From Paenibacillus sp. OVF10 (GTDB lineage: Bacteria > Bacillota > Bacilli > Paenibacillales > Paenibacillaceae), in NCBI GenBank assembly GCA_022836915.1, contig CP094668.1, forward strand, positions 496,001 through 560,000: a stretch of DNA of 64,000 bases. Reading direction: 5' to 3'. The notes beneath the pieces were generated by a model that saw nothing but the letters and a program-made list of their open reading frames with translations, was not told the origin of the DNA and made no database searches. Positions 1 through 8,944 of this stretch are shown in pieces. How positions within the stretch are numbered: the first letter of the stretch is position 1; every line of letters begins with the position of its first letter. Position numbers and translations under genes: made by a program.

Positions 1-577
1 CACTGTGTGCATATTGATCATTCCACCAGCCAGGTACGTCGGAATGATGCTCACGCAACCATTCTCTCACCTCATCCTTGTCCCCATTCGCATAGCGAAG
101 AGAGCTGGACAGATGGAACAGGTGGTCTTTGTCGGTACAATAATCGTGATGAGCAATCACAGCATTTGTATCGATATCCTCAAAAAGATGAAAATGCTGG
201 CTACTCTTCACATATAAATAACGTTGGTCCTGCGCAAAGTAGGGCGTATCCGGCAACAGCCGAAAGCCTTCCGGATCGGAGTCAGGCACGGCCTGATCCT
301 CCAGATAGACGTACTGAGAGTCGCAGCAGTAATCTTCATCAATCACACGGAAAGCTTCCGTATCCTGGCTGAACAAACTCGCCTTGTTCTTACGGGCATT
401 AAACCACCATATTCCCTGATGATCACGGAGATAGGCGAAGGTCAACCACCCCTTTTGATAAGTGGAGATGACTTCAAAATCCTGAGCGGTAATGCCTCCC
501 TTAATCGGAGTGCTGGTGCTATCTTCTTCATTATGCAATATCACCTGAAGGTCCTCATCTACAATAAACTTGTTCAT
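1..577 (-). CDS. DKNYY-like repeat protein, 3' end beyond window
   Basis: The minus-strand frame opens at an ATG at 577 behind a GGAGGG ribosome binding site and stays open to the window edge, so only about 192 residues are visible. The protein begins MNKFIVDEDLQVILHNEEDS and has repeating aromatic, acidic segments such as YFAQDQRYLYV and YCTDKDHLFHL. These resemble the DKNYY repeats of uncharacterised Firmicute proteins. No signal peptide or membrane segment is visible, so it is probably cytoplasmic. The family assignment rests on motif resemblance only and the function is unknown. Confidence 0.6.
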   Translation of the reverse strand, partial: MNKFIVDEDLQVILHNEEDSTSTPIKGGITAQDFEVISTYQKGWLTFAYLRDHQGIWWFNARKNKASLFSQDTEAFRVIDEDYCCDSQYVYLEDQAVPDSDPEGFRLLPDTPYFAQDQRYLYVKSSQHFHLFEDIDTNAVIAHHDYCTDKDHLFHLSSSLRYANGDKDEVREWLREHHSDVPGWWNDQYAHS

Positions 578-744
578 GACGGTCCACCCTCCAACCATGA
601 TGTGAATTCAGTCTAGCTTTATTTTAACGTGTGTACCTGATCCGCTCTACATCATCGTACTTGATATTTAGCAACATTTCCTCTGCTCTCACCGCTCAGC
701 CACGATGAAATGAAGGTTTGTTCAGCAATGGATGGATTGTTCAC

Positions 745-791
745 TTGAAAAAGAGTCTAGCCGAACTACAATATAAATGAAAGCGCTACAT
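745..791 (+). promoter_or_regulatory. SigA-type promoter with overlapping cre site
   Basis: TTGAAA at 745-750 and TACAAT at 767-772 are separated by 16 bp, upstream of the GH43 gene. A catabolite-responsive-element match, ATGAAAGCGCTACAT, lies at 777-791. It fits the consensus WTGNAANCGNWNNCW at all but one position. It covers the expected transcription start, where CcpA binding normally represses. Glucose repression of the glycosidase is therefore inferred. Confidence 0.6.
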
Positions 792-822
792 TTTATCTGA
801 TATCTTTCGGGAGGTGTATGTA

Positions 823-2690
823 ATGGGTAACAGGAAAGCCGTCTGGTTTCTGGTCTTTGCACTCACGTTCACCCTGTTTGGACTTCATCCTGAACGAACA
901 AGCGCAGCAAGTGTCACGATAACCAATGGCACCGATTGGCTCGACACCGCAGGCAACCCCATCCATGCGAACAGCGGCAACATTCTGCAGGTAGGCTCGA
1001 CATATTATCTGTACGGTGAACATGCGGTGGGTGGCAGGTTCGACAGTGTGAACGTCTACACCTCCACTGATCTGAAGAACTGGACTTTCAGCAATGCCAT
1101 TCTGACGAAAGATTCGGCAACTGAGTTGGCCTCCAGTAAAATCGAACGCCCCAAAGTCATCTATAACGCCTCCACCAATCAGTATGTGCTCTGGGCACAC
1201 TATGAGAACGGTACAGACTACAACCTCGGGCGTGTAGCAGTCGCAACAAGCAATACCCCGAATGGCAAATTCACCTATGAGGGCAGCTTCCGCCCGCTGA
1301 ATTATGAATCCCGTGACATGACCGTCTTTGTTGATACAGATGGCACAGGTTATCTGGTTACTGCTTCACGCAAAAATGGCGGTGCCAATGATACGATGGC
1401 TATTTTTAAAATGAATGCAAGTTACACCGGAATACAATCCTTCGAGGGCTGGCTGTTTGAGAACGCCTATCGTGAAGCGCCTGCCGTTGTGAAAAAGGAA
1501 ACCGTTACTACCTCTTCACCTCCCAAGCGGCTGGCTGGTATCCGAATCAGGGTGCTTACGCTACAGCCACTTCCATGACGGGTCCATGGACTGCGCTTAC
1601 GCCATATGGCAATCCATCTGCCTTTGGTTCGCAGATTCATGATATTGCCACGATTACAGGCAGCAACACCACATCCTACGTCTACATGGGGGATCGCTGG
1701 AATCCGATGAACCTCGGAGAGCACAAACATATCTGGCTGCCGCTAACCTTGAATGATTCGAACGGAACAGCATCACTGGAGTGGTATACAACATGGAATA
1801 TCGATGCAGTAACGGGTGCAGTAACACCACCTGCTCTCGTCAACCATGCACAAGGCAAAACAGCTACCGCCATCTCCACAGCCTCCGGCTCGTCTGCATC
1901 CAACGTTAATGATGGTAACTACCAGACTTCATGGGTGGCTTCCTCCAATAGCTGGCCTGCCTGGTGGCAAGTGGACTTCGGCGCACCCAAGACGATCACC
2001 GAGATCGACACCTCCTGGTTTATGTATAAAGGTTCTGAAGGGTACTACAAATACAAAATTGAGATTAGCAACGATGGTGTTAATTACTCCACCTTGGATC
2101 GCACCAACAATCTGACCTATGGTTTCACCACGGATGCTGTACATTTCACAGCCCGTTATGTACGGATCAATATGGTGAACGCCGTCTTGTGGAATAATCC
2201 GGGGAACTGGTACACCCCAACCCTGCACGAGGTCAAAATGTTGGGCCCTGCAACACCTGAAGCCACAGGTTACAGCCGGTTCAGTTCACACAACTATCCG
2301 GATCGATACATCCGTCATGCCAATTACACCGCTCGCGTGGATGCCAACGTCTCTCCTGTTCTGGATTCACAGTTCCGCGTCGTACCGGGTCTTGCCAGCT
2401 CTACAGGAATATCACTGGAGTCCATTAACTTCCCAGGCTACTTTCTGAAGCGTAATGCCAGCAACAAAATTGTACTTGAAGCCTACGCCGACACCGCTGC
2501 CTATAAAGGAGATGCTACGTTCCTAAGCAGCCCTGGTTGGGCTGACAGCACCAAAGTATCCCTTCAATCGTACAGTCAGCCCGGATATTACATCCGGCAT
2601 TATGACTACGTGTTACAACTCGATGCCATCAATGCATCCAGCAGCTCAACGGTGAAGAGTGATGCCACGTTTGGGCGAACCAATTTCTAA
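823..2690 (+). CDS. Secreted GH43 glycosidase (exo-1,3-galactanase-like) with F5/8C and AbfB modules, frameshifted
   Basis: The start is ATG 823, 8 bases after GGGAGG; an upstream in-frame GTG at 814 lies inside that ribosome binding site. The order is signal peptide (~1-30), a GH43 five-bladed propeller (~31-330) with family motifs IERPKVIYN, SRDMTVFVD and REAPAVVKK, an F5/8-type C (CBM32-like) domain, and a C-terminal AbfB/CBM42-type domain (RYIRHANY, YFLKRN, YYIRHYDY repeats). The frame breaks at the A5 run 1492-1496. One extra A gives KKGNRYYLFTS and rejoins the second half, for about 622 residues. The motif set resembles GH43 subfamily 24 exo-beta-1,3-galactanases, but arabinan or xylan side chains are also possible substrates. 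It probably acts outside the cell on plant cell-wall polysaccharide. Confidence 0.85.
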
Positions 2691-2746
2691 GCCAATGAAT
2701 TGGAGATGAGGATTAACCACCCACATCTACAATTAATATCTCGAGG

Positions 2747-2790
2747 AAGAACCGTTTTTTCAGGAGTCACAAACTGAAGAAGCGGTTCTT
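2747..2790. terminator. Bidirectional stem-loop between convergent genes
   Basis: AAGAACCG (2747-2754) pairs with CGGTTCTT (2783-2790), with an inner TTCAG/CTGAA stem. It lies between the convergent GH43 and flavin-reductase genes and so probably terminates both. Confidence 0.6.
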
Positions 2791-2830
2791 TCTGCTTCAC
2801 CATGTCAGATATAGATCACGTAACCCCATC

Positions 2831-3439
2831 TCAGACTGAAAATGCAGGTTTAATTAAAGCATAATCGCCAGCCAGACTGGCTAGTGGCTGCCAGCTCTCT
2901 ATCGCTATTTTATAATGACCGGCATATGCCTCTGCATCGACCCTTACGTGCTCTACTTTTCCAAGAACCAGATGATCTGTTCCCACCTCAATAATTCGAT
3001 CCAGCGTAAGTTCAAAAGCAATCGGAGATTCGAGCACGGAAGGTACATCTACACGTATGCCCGCTTTCGGAGTAACCCCCGCCAGTTCAAATTCATCTTC
3101 TTCCGATGCCACATCAGCAGACGATCGCTGCATCAACTCCACCAACGAAGCCGGGACCATATTGATGACAAATTCCCCCGTCTCTCGAATATTGAGTAGC
3201 GTATCCTTCACGGTACCCTGCCTCTCACCTACACCGGGTCCAATGGATATGAGCAGGGTTGGTGGGTTGCGCGAAGCAACGGTAAAAAAACTAAAGGGCG
3301 CCAGATTAAGAACACCGTCCTTGCTTCTCGTAGAGACCCAAGCAATAGGCCGTGGCACCACGGAACCAATCATCAATTTATACATTTCATCGATGGTGAT
3401 ATCATCTGCTGCAAACTCAAATGCATTGTCTTTTGCCAA
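2831..3439 (-). CDS. Flavin reductase-like domain protein (FMN-binding split barrel)
   Basis: A protein of about 202 residues of the flavin reductase-like/flavoredoxin family. Near the N-terminus it has the hallmark GSVVPRPIAWVSTRS, followed by NLAPFSFFTVASRNPP, a typical FMN-phosphate-binding region, and later ESPIAFELTLDRII and LGKVEHV. A TTG start at 3439 sits 9 bases after AAAAGGAG. A GTG at 3445 is only 3 bases from that site, and longer in-frame extensions would run into the divergent regulator gene. It is cytoplasmic and probably uses NAD(P)H and FMN. A divergent HxlR regulator with a perfect palindrome between them suggests redox- or electrophile-controlled expression, which is inferred. 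Confidence 0.85.
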   Translation of the reverse strand: MAKDNAFEFAADDITIDEMYKLMIGSVVPRPIAWVSTRSKDGVLNLAPFSFFTVASRNPPTLLISIGPGVGERQGTVKDTLLNIRETGEFVINMVPASLVELMQRSSADVASEEDEFELAGVTPKAGIRVDVPSVLESPIAFELTLDRIIEVGTDHLVLGKVEHVRVDAEAYAGHYKIAIESWQPLASLAGDYALIKPAFSV

Positions 3440-3546
3440 TGACACTAACTCCTTTTCTCCATTCCAACAGAAGCTCCTTCGGTTTACAAAGCCCCATGGG
3501 AAACATATAGTTGGTATAAGAATATACACTTGTTCACCACAAAAAA

Positions 3547-3568
3547 GTACGCACTTTGAAGTGCGTAC
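3547..3568. promoter_or_regulatory. HxlR-type palindromic operator
   Basis: A perfect 22-bp palindrome, with arms GTACGCACTT and AAGTGCGTAC around TG, lies between the divergent flavin reductase and HxlR genes. It is the likely binding site of the adjacent regulator. A 16-base match recurs at 22148-22163 upstream of another oxidoreductase. Confidence 0.7.
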
Positions 3569-3588
3569 CTGCATAAAGGAGCTTATTC

Positions 3589-3945
3589 GTGATGGATAAT
3601 CCGAGCACAATCCCAATGGAAACACTAACTCCATTCGACTACACCCTATCCATTATCGGCGGGAAGTGGAAGATGAAGATCATGTATCAACTTGCCTTCC
3701 ATGGGGTCACACGCTACGGCGAACTCAAACGGCGTGTCCCCGGGATTACGTACAAGGTGTTAACCTCTCAACTGAACGATTTGGAACGTGAAGGTGTGAT
3801 AAAACGAGTGGAGTATGATCAGACTCCGCCCAAAGTGGAGTATTCCTTAACCCCTCGAGGCAAGAGTCTAATGCCCATTCTGGAGGAGATATGCAAGTGG
3901 GGTGTGCATAATGTGCCGGAATCACAGACACTTCATGAACTATAG
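3589..3945 (+). CDS. HxlR/DUF24-family winged-helix transcriptional regulator
   Basis: About 118 residues covering the full HxlR fold: IIGGKWKMKIMYQL near residue 22, the recognition region RYGELKRRVPGITYKVLTSQ, and the wing motif TPPKVEYSLTPRGKSL. The start is GTG 3589 or ATG 3592; AAAGGAG at 3575-3581 serves either. These regulators typically control a divergently transcribed oxidoreductase, and here the flavin reductase fills that place with a palindrome between them. The lone cysteine (EEICKWGV) is C-terminal, away from the usual N-terminal redox-sensing cysteine of YodB or HypR types. The 3' end overlaps the convergent lipoprotein gene by six bases. Confidence 0.9.
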   Translation: MMDNPSTIPMETLTPFDYTLSIIGGKWKMKIMYQLAFHGVTRYGELKRRVPGITYKVLTSQLNDLEREGVIKRVEYDQTPPKVEYSLTPRGKSLMPILEEICKWGVHNVPESQTLHEL

Positions 3946-4532
3946 AGAACTATTGATGATGTCTGCGAATGCATCCCTGTTGTACGTATCATCCTGAATG
4001 CGCCATTCTCCCTGATCTTGCAAAAAGGTGATATCCCCCGATAACGGAATGGACTTGAACTCCTTGCCGTTCTTGTCTGTAAATTTCAGATCAAGCGTGT
4101 ATTCCACCAAAATCCAGTCACTCTTGTTATCTTTGATCTTGGTTTTTATATTTTCAGGATGCAGTTTTGCTTGTTCGATGTGTGCAACCTGAAGAGGCAA
4201 GACAATATATCGATTAGCCATGTAAGCCTCATAATTTCGGGAGGTTAGGAATGGCTTCATGGTCTCTCCTTTGGCCAATAACCCTTCCATCTCTAACGTA
4301 TCATCATAATCCTTACCATCCACGGTGAGTTCTGTTGTCTTATAATCGAGCGACATTTCCAGCGCTTGTTGCTGCTCCTCCGCCGTCGCCTTCTGGTCCC
4401 CGTATCACTTGGCTGTTCCGTTGCTGGTGGAGTGATGGGTTCAGTGCTTTCCGCTGGTTCAGATGGTGTACATCCCATTAACATGGCGGCGAAAAGAAAT
4501 AATGTACCCATCACATATGCCAACTTGCGCAT
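3940..4532 (-). CDS. Lipoprotein of unknown function, frameshifted
   Basis: ATG 4532 begins a lipoprotein signal peptide, MRKLAYVMGTLFLFAAMLMG, with the lipobox cysteine next, followed by a Pro/Thr/Glu-rich linker. The frame breaks at the CCCC run 4398-4401. Adding one base turns an Arg-rich nonsense tail into DTGDQKATAEEQQQALEMSL and joins the remaining ~138 residues, which carry a globular domain ending in WRIQDDTYNRDAFADIINSS. The repaired length is about 197 residues. The domain resembles small lipoproteins with an NTF2-like fold, but no family is recognised with confidence. It is expected on the outer face of the membrane. Confidence 0.75.
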
Positions 4533-4618
4533 AGGTAATCCCTCCCTTTCTCGTCAGTATTACTCTCAATTATCCCTTCAATAGGATATAATGTCCAGTT
4601 ATTGGGCACATCTGAACA

Positions 4619-4649
4619 GACACCCAGTGAATTACATCCATTGGGTGTC
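4619..4649. other. Stem-loop in divergent intergenic region
   Basis: GACACCCA (4619-4626) and TGGGTGTC (4642-4649) form a perfect 8-bp stem with a 15-base loop and no T-tract, between the divergent lipoprotein and acetyltransferase genes. Further on, a strong GGAGGAG site precedes a 14-codon frame at 4702-4746 (MMMIKITTGPTQEG). It may be a leader peptide or chance. Nothing else was recognised in 4533-4800. Confidence 0.3.
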
Positions 4650-4800
4650 ATCTTCATCATAGATTGTGTTATAGTCATCGGGAAGTGATTTGGAGGAGAT
4701 AATGATGATGATCAAAATTACAACTGGACCAACTCAAGAAGGATAGCGCCTGCGGGTCCAATAACTGCGTGTTTCCTTCAACAATGAAGGTGTGAAAGCT

Positions 4801-5661
4801 ATGTCAACTTATCAAGTCGTTCCTATGATCTATGATTCCAAGGAACAGATTGAAGCTATTATTTTGCTCGAACAACAATGTAGACAGCTTGATTCCATTC
4901 ATCTGAAAGCAGACCTTGACCATATCAGCAAAAAAGACGGAGACCACGCGCTCCTCTGTTATTGCCACGGTGATTTGGTAGGACTCCTCAGCTGGTATGC
5001 TTCTGACGCTGTAACCGGGAATATTAATGCCATCGTACACCCAGATTTTCGTCGCCAAGGTGTGTTCAGCAGCCTACTGAAAAGGGTAATTCTGGACATG
5101 AAACCACAGGGAATCAACCAACTCAGTTATCGTGTTCCTCAGGGCTTATCTCCGGGCCTTCTTACTGCCCAATCCCTTGGAGCCATCTATGATCGTGCGG
5201 AGTACTCGATGCAACTTGTGAATGAGGTCCTTTCGGTTGTGGAGCCGCCTGAACTAACGTTGTCCGTGGCAGAAGCCGAGGATATGGAGTTTGTGGTCAC
5301 TTGCTCATCCCAAGCCTTTGGAGATTCGGAGGACTGGACACGCGAGTACTTTATGCAAACAAATGAACCCAGCCGAGTCACCTATATTGCATGGCAGAAT
5401 CAACTGCCTGTTGGGCTGGTACGGGTCAACTCCATTAATGCAACAACTGCATTTATTCATAATTTCTGTATCTTTCCTGCTTATCAGGGACAGAAACTGG
5501 GGCGCACTGCGCTTAGCATCCTGGTTGATCTCCTAAGAAAACAAAGTTACACAGATATCCGCTTATCCGTTGTTACCGAGAACAAACGTGCTTTGAATCT
5601 GTACTGCAGTGTTGGTTTTGAAGTGAATTCTGAGTATCACTATTTCAACGGTAGTTTATAA
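4801..5661 (+). CDS. GNAT-family acetyltransferase with two GNAT domains
   Basis: About 286 residues starting at ATG 4801. The upstream GTG at 4792 is too close to GAAGG to be used. The N-terminal half (~1-135) has the acyl-CoA loop HPDFRRQGVFSSLL. The C-terminal half (~140-286) has IFPAYQGQKLGRTALSILV and ends with ENKRALNLYCSVGFEV, both classic GNAT motifs A and B. Tandem GNAT proteins of this size often acetylate small molecules or protein N-termini; the substrate is not evident. It is a single-gene unit ending in a strong stem-loop shared with the convergent neighbour. Confidence 0.85.
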   Translation: MSTYQVVPMIYDSKEQIEAIILLEQQCRQLDSIHLKADLDHISKKDGDHALLCYCHGDLVGLLSWYASDAVTGNINAIVHPDFRRQGVFSSLLKRVILDMKPQGINQLSYRVPQGLSPGLLTAQSLGAIYDRAEYSMQLVNEVLSVVEPPELTLSVAEAEDMEFVVTCSSQAFGDSEDWTREYFMQTNEPSRVTYIAWQNQLPVGLVRVNSINATTAFIHNFCIFPAYQGQKLGRTALSILVDLLRKQSYTDIRLSVVTENKRALNLYCSVGFEVNSEYHYFNGSL

Positions 5662-5670
5662 AAGGCAGTG

Positions 5671-5710
5671 GAGAGAGATCGTTTTCCTCAAAGGGAGACG
5701 GTCTCTCTTT
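5671..5710. terminator. Bidirectional terminator between convergent acetyltransferase genes
   Basis: GAGAGATCG pairs with CGGTCTCTC (one G-T pair), followed by TTTATATA on the plus strand. It separates two convergent genes. Confidence 0.65.
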
Positions 5711-6254
5711 ATATATTGGAGAATTGAAAAATCAATTTATAGCCATCGAACGTTTGCCCGTACATTTCTCGATAGTTACCTTTGGTATAATGATTCACTG
5801 TTTTCCGCCAGAAAGATTGGCCAATCTTATTTGTCTCCGATGGATTGGTGAACAACTCCCAGTTTCCTCTAAACATGCCGAAGATCGTCGATGCCACGTG
5901 TTCAGCAACGCCTACACCTCGAAACGGCTGCATCATAAAGAAGTCATGTACAAAGAAATCAGTGCCTTGTGAACAATATGGCGGAGTAGCTATGAACGCA
6001 AACCCTGCCGGTATGCCATCCACAATCATGAGGAACGGATAAAGACACTCCGGTTTTTCCCACCAAATGTTCTGTACATCATACTGATCCTGTAACGTTT
6101 TATAATCAGGACTTGGCTCAAAAATGCCATGTTTGTTCGGGGTATGCTCTCCACCCAGACCATAATGTCCGGATAGATCATGAAGGTATAGCGGGTACAT
6201 ATTTTTAATCATATACGCCTCGTCTTTATTCGTTAATTTCACTTCTATATTCAT
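5709..6254 (-). CDS. GNAT-like N-acetyltransferase
   Basis: About 181 residues. ATG 6254 lies 9 bases after TAAGG; an in-frame TTG at 6263 directly abuts that site. The sequence has GIPAGFAFIATPP, then FFMMQPFRGVGVAEHVASTIF, a recognisable acyl-CoA-binding R-G-x-G-x-A element. The family is seen in Bacillus and Paenibacillus as uncharacterised acetyltransferases. No signal peptide is present, so it is probably cytoplasmic. It is transcribed alone, convergent with the tandem GNAT gene, and the substrate is unknown. Confidence 0.75.
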   Translation of the reverse strand: MNIEVKLTNKDEAYMIKNMYPLYLHDLSGHYGLGGEHTPNKHGIFEPSPDYKTLQDQYDVQNIWWEKPECLYPFLMIVDGIPAGFAFIATPPYCSQGTDFFVHDFFMMQPFRGVGVAEHVASTIFGMFRGNWELFTNPSETNKIGQSFWRKTVNHYTKGNYREMYGQTFDGYKLIFQFSNI

Positions 6255-6433
6255 ATTCACCAACCTTACCAGATGATTTAAGGAGTTATTTCACGAACTC
6301 TCACCGCATAACCTTGTACCGTTAAATGAATTGTACGTGCAGTTACACTACTCGAATATGTAAAGAATCCTTAATAACCATTCTTTACAGTAAAAAAGCC
6401 AAATTCGATTGCTCGAACATGGCTTCTATCGTT

Positions 6434-6703
6434 TCATCCCTTTTTGCAATACACAATTTTCTTGATGCTATCGATGGATAAACAGTATTGGTCCGCAAGC
6501 TGATCGATAGTTGTTCCCGCAGCGAAAAACCTGCGGATCTCGTCATTCCGCTCCTGGACAACCCTTCTGCCACCCGAATTCTCTCCCCACTTCTTATGGG
6601 CATCCTTGGGCCTCGGAATATAGACCAGGCCTCCGGGGATATGACGCTGTATTTCTTTGAGTAATTCTTCCGGAAAGATTGTATCCGCATTAATATATTT
6701 CAC
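6434..6703 (-). CDS. CD3324-family small DNA-binding-like protein
   Basis: About 89 residues. It starts at GTG 6703, 9 bases after AAGGAG, with MKYINADTIFPEELLKEIQ. The central PRPKDAHKKWGENSGGR and the C-terminal TIDQLADQYCLSIDSIKKIVY, a helix-turn-helix-like segment, are typical of the CD3324 family of small Firmicute proteins. The helix-turn-helix suggests DNA binding or a role related to resolvase and AraC-type regulation, but no function is established. The 270 bp upstream contain a 59-residue plus-strand frame at 6751-6930 of doubtful reality. Confidence 0.75.
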   Translation of the reverse strand: MKYINADTIFPEELLKEIQRHIPGGLVYIPRPKDAHKKWGENSGGRRVVQERNDEIRRFFAAGTTIDQLADQYCLSIDSIKKIVYCKKG

Positions 6704-6973
6704 GTTGCTCCACTCCTTAAAAGTTAAAATCTTTAAGGCAGCAGAGTCGTATGATGAACGCATTGGATATGCACTATAGTGATATGGCGGAAATGGATTT
6801 CACGCTCTATACAAACAACCGCCGTTGTTCATCGCATGGACTCTGCATAGAGCGGATCGTGAAACTTCTTATGAATCGAATCATGGTAGCCCCCATTCAG
6901 TTAATCTTATTCGTGCTGAAGAACTTCTAACTGTCTATACCATAATAAGGTTTAGTTTTCTTAATGGCAAAAT

Positions 6974-7900
6974 CTACACGTCGAATCTGTAATATACCCC
7001 TGTTAATTCTTCTGATACGCTCCATAGCTTGTTTGAAATGTTAGCATCATATAATTTTTCGATGATCTTAGCGCTCTTGGGATAGCCCTTAGTGCCGCCC
7101 ATACCACTGGGAGCAATATACTCCCCTCCCGTGATCGTCGGATCTGCTGCAGCATATAAGGTAGGTAATGCCCCCATATGTGCCGGTTGACTAATGATTT
7201 TCAAAAGACTGCGCATGAATATATTGGTCTGTTTCCCCGAACCGAAGGAAAATAGATTGGTATGCGAAATCCCTGGATGAGCGGCGATACTCATGGAATC
7301 AATATGGGCGGAATTAAATTTATTCTGCAGCTCTCTTGCAAACATCAGATTGGCTAGCTTGCTTTGACTGTAGAACTTCATGGGATTATATCCTTTGGAG
7401 CCATCTAAATTATTAAAATCAATTACACCATTATGAGCTGCCATACTACTTACAGTGACTACTCTCGATTTCGGAGTAGAGATCAATCGAGGCAATAGTA
7501 GACCCGTAAGCGCAAAATGGCCTAGATGATTACTACCAAACTGTAATTCAAAGCCATCTTTCGTCAACTGGAATGGAGGGTTCATAATTCCTGCATTATT
7601 AACGAGAATGGACAAAGAATCGTATTGCTCAAGAAAAGCGGCTGCGAACTCACGGATACTAGCTAAATCGCTAAGGTCGAGCTGCATAACGATTACCTCT
7701 CCAGCTACATGCACAGACGACTTTATTTTATTAGCTGCCTTTTCACCTTTTTCCAGATTACGAACTGCAAGGATAACTTTTGCGCCTTTTTCAGCTAACG
7801 CTAATGCCGTTTCATACCCTAACCCGCCGTTCGAACCTGTCACAATCACTACTTTATCGGATACAGTCGGGATGATGTCTTTAGTCCAAACTTCGCTCAT
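6974..7900 (-). CDS. Short-chain dehydrogenase/reductase, retinol-dehydrogenase/WWOX-like
   Basis: About 308 residues. ATG 7900 follows AGAAAGGTG by 9 bases. It has the Rossmann motif TGSNGGLG (~residues 22-29), NNAG, the serine of VTVSSMAAH and the catalytic YSQSK, all in canonical order. It is longer than classical SDRs because of a C-terminal cap containing PSGMGGTKGYPKSAK, as in the RDH/WWOX-like extended group. It uses NAD(P)H to reduce a carbonyl substrate that cannot be named. It lies downstream of the YafY regulator on the same strand with a 60-bp gap, so coexpression is plausible. Confidence 0.88.
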   Translation of the reverse strand: MSEVWTKDIIPTVSDKVVIVTGSNGGLGYETALALAEKGAKVILAVRNLEKGEKAANKIKSSVHVAGEVIVMQLDLSDLASIREFAAAFLEQYDSLSILVNNAGIMNPPFQLTKDGFELQFGSNHLGHFALTGLLLPRLISTPKSRVVTVSSMAAHNGVIDFNNLDGSKGYNPMKFYSQSKLANLMFARELQNKFNSAHIDSMSIAAHPGISHTNLFSFGSGKQTNIFMRSLLKIISQPAHMGALPTLYAAADPTITGGEYIAPSGMGGTKGYPKSAKIIEKLYDANISNKLWSVSEELTGVYYRFDV

Positions 7901-7960
7901 TTGTCTACACACCTTTCTTATCTCTTCCTTGATACCCTAATATCCAGCGTTTGAAAGCTT

Positions 7961-8869
7961 TTATCCCCCACCATACTGACTTAAACTCCGTTCCAGCATC
8001 CCTCTAACCTGCTGTTGCAGTTCGAGCGGAGACACCACCTTCACTTCCGGCCCATAGGAGAGTAACTTTCGCGCTGTAAAAGAGAACTCCTCCGGCGGAA
8101 CCAGTCCGCGCCACTCATTGCCTTCAACCGACTTGAACAGCACATCTGAAGCGGCAATCCTTGCTCCAAATTCCGTGAATTGCAGTACCACTTCTACGCT
8201 TGCTCTGTCTTCTTTGGTATCAAGCCATGTCTTCAGACTCGGAATAGATTCATCTACGGATTCCATAACAGCCAACTGCTGTATGCGATCCACCCGATAC
8301 AATAATACGCGGTCCTTATTTCGAGCTGGCATGTACCAATGTCCCTGCTCATAGTAGATGCCATAGGGAAAGACTTGGGCTTTTTTACGACCACTGCGGG
8401 CATGATACATAAATTCGATTTCTCTCTTTTCTACCGCTGCACCCAATATCTCGGTTGTTAAAAGCTCGGCATGCCCACCGGGGTGCTGGACAAAGGTGAT
8501 ATGCTCTCTCATTCGCATGATCAGATCCTGTACATCCTCAGGCAAAGTAGAGAAATACTGTTCAGCCAGATGTCCACGCATTGATCCATATGGAAAATCC
8601 GGGACTTGCTGTAGATATTCCAGCATCATAAACAGCCCTAATGCCTCCTGTTGTGTGAGTTGGAGAGGTGGCAAAATCCGATTGGGCAACACCCGGTATC
8701 CGCCGTTCACGCCAACTTCTGTGTACAAAGGAAAACCAAGCGCCTGCAATGCATCCAGGTCACGCTGGATCGTACGAACCGATACGTCAAACCGTTCTGC
8801 CAGTTCCCGGGCTGTAAACTTCTGTCTGGAATCCATCAGGCGCATGATCGCCAGTTTCCGATGATTCAT
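7961..8869 (-). CDS. YafY-family transcriptional regulator (HTH-11 plus WYL)
   Basis: 302 residues. The N-terminal HTH reads LMDSRQKFTARELAERFDVS then VRTIQRDLDALQALGFP. The WYL domain follows in the middle (FMYHARSGRKKAQVFPYGIYYEQGHWYMPA) and a WCX extension closes the protein. WYL regulators sense ligands, often nucleotides, and commonly act on a divergent gene; here that is the RibD-like reductase. An imperfect dyad between the two starts is a good operator candidate. ATG 8869 is used. Confidence 0.9.
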   Translation of the reverse strand: MNHRKLAIMRLMDSRQKFTARELAERFDVSVRTIQRDLDALQALGFPLYTEVGVNGGYRVLPNRILPPLQLTQQEALGLFMMLEYLQQVPDFPYGSMRGHLAEQYFSTLPEDVQDLIMRMREHITFVQHPGGHAELLTTEILGAAVEKREIEFMYHARSGRKKAQVFPYGIYYEQGHWYMPARNKDRVLLYRVDRIQQLAVMESVDESIPSLKTWLDTKEDRASVEVVLQFTEFGARIAASDVLFKSVEGNEWRGLVPPEEFSFTARKLLSYGPEVKVVSPLELQQQVRGMLERSLSQYGGG

Positions 8870-8882
8870 GAATTCAACATCC

Positions 8883-8925
8883 TAACTACGTCAACTTTTG
8901 TCATAGTTAAAGTGTATCATACATT
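8883..8925 (+). promoter_or_regulatory. Divergent promoter with dyad operator
   Basis: TAACTACGTCAA (8883-8894) and its near complement ending TAGTTA (to 8909) form a 27-bp dyad with two arm mismatches. It overlaps a TTGTCA (8898-8903) box spaced 16 bp from TACATT (8920-8925). It is a likely YafY-type regulator site controlling the reductase gene. Confidence 0.5.
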
Positions 8926-8944
8926 TTGGAAGGGAGCGATGAAC

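Noticed and set aside
1492..1500. Programmed -1 frameshift in the GH43 gene at GAAAAAGG
   Set aside because: The needed shift is -1 and the A-run is tempting, but the run is short, not a full A6 slippery heptamer, and the same kind of break occurs in many unrelated genes here. Error is the simpler explanation.
4702..4746. Leader peptide or attenuator before the tandem GNAT gene
   Set aside because: A strong ribosome binding site precedes 14 codons, but there is no run of regulatory codons and no alternative hairpin pairing was seen.
6751..6930. 59-residue plus-strand gene
   Set aside because: The start signal is weak, no family is recognisable, and inverted repeats in the DNA could explain the open frame. 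Too uncertain to list as a gene.
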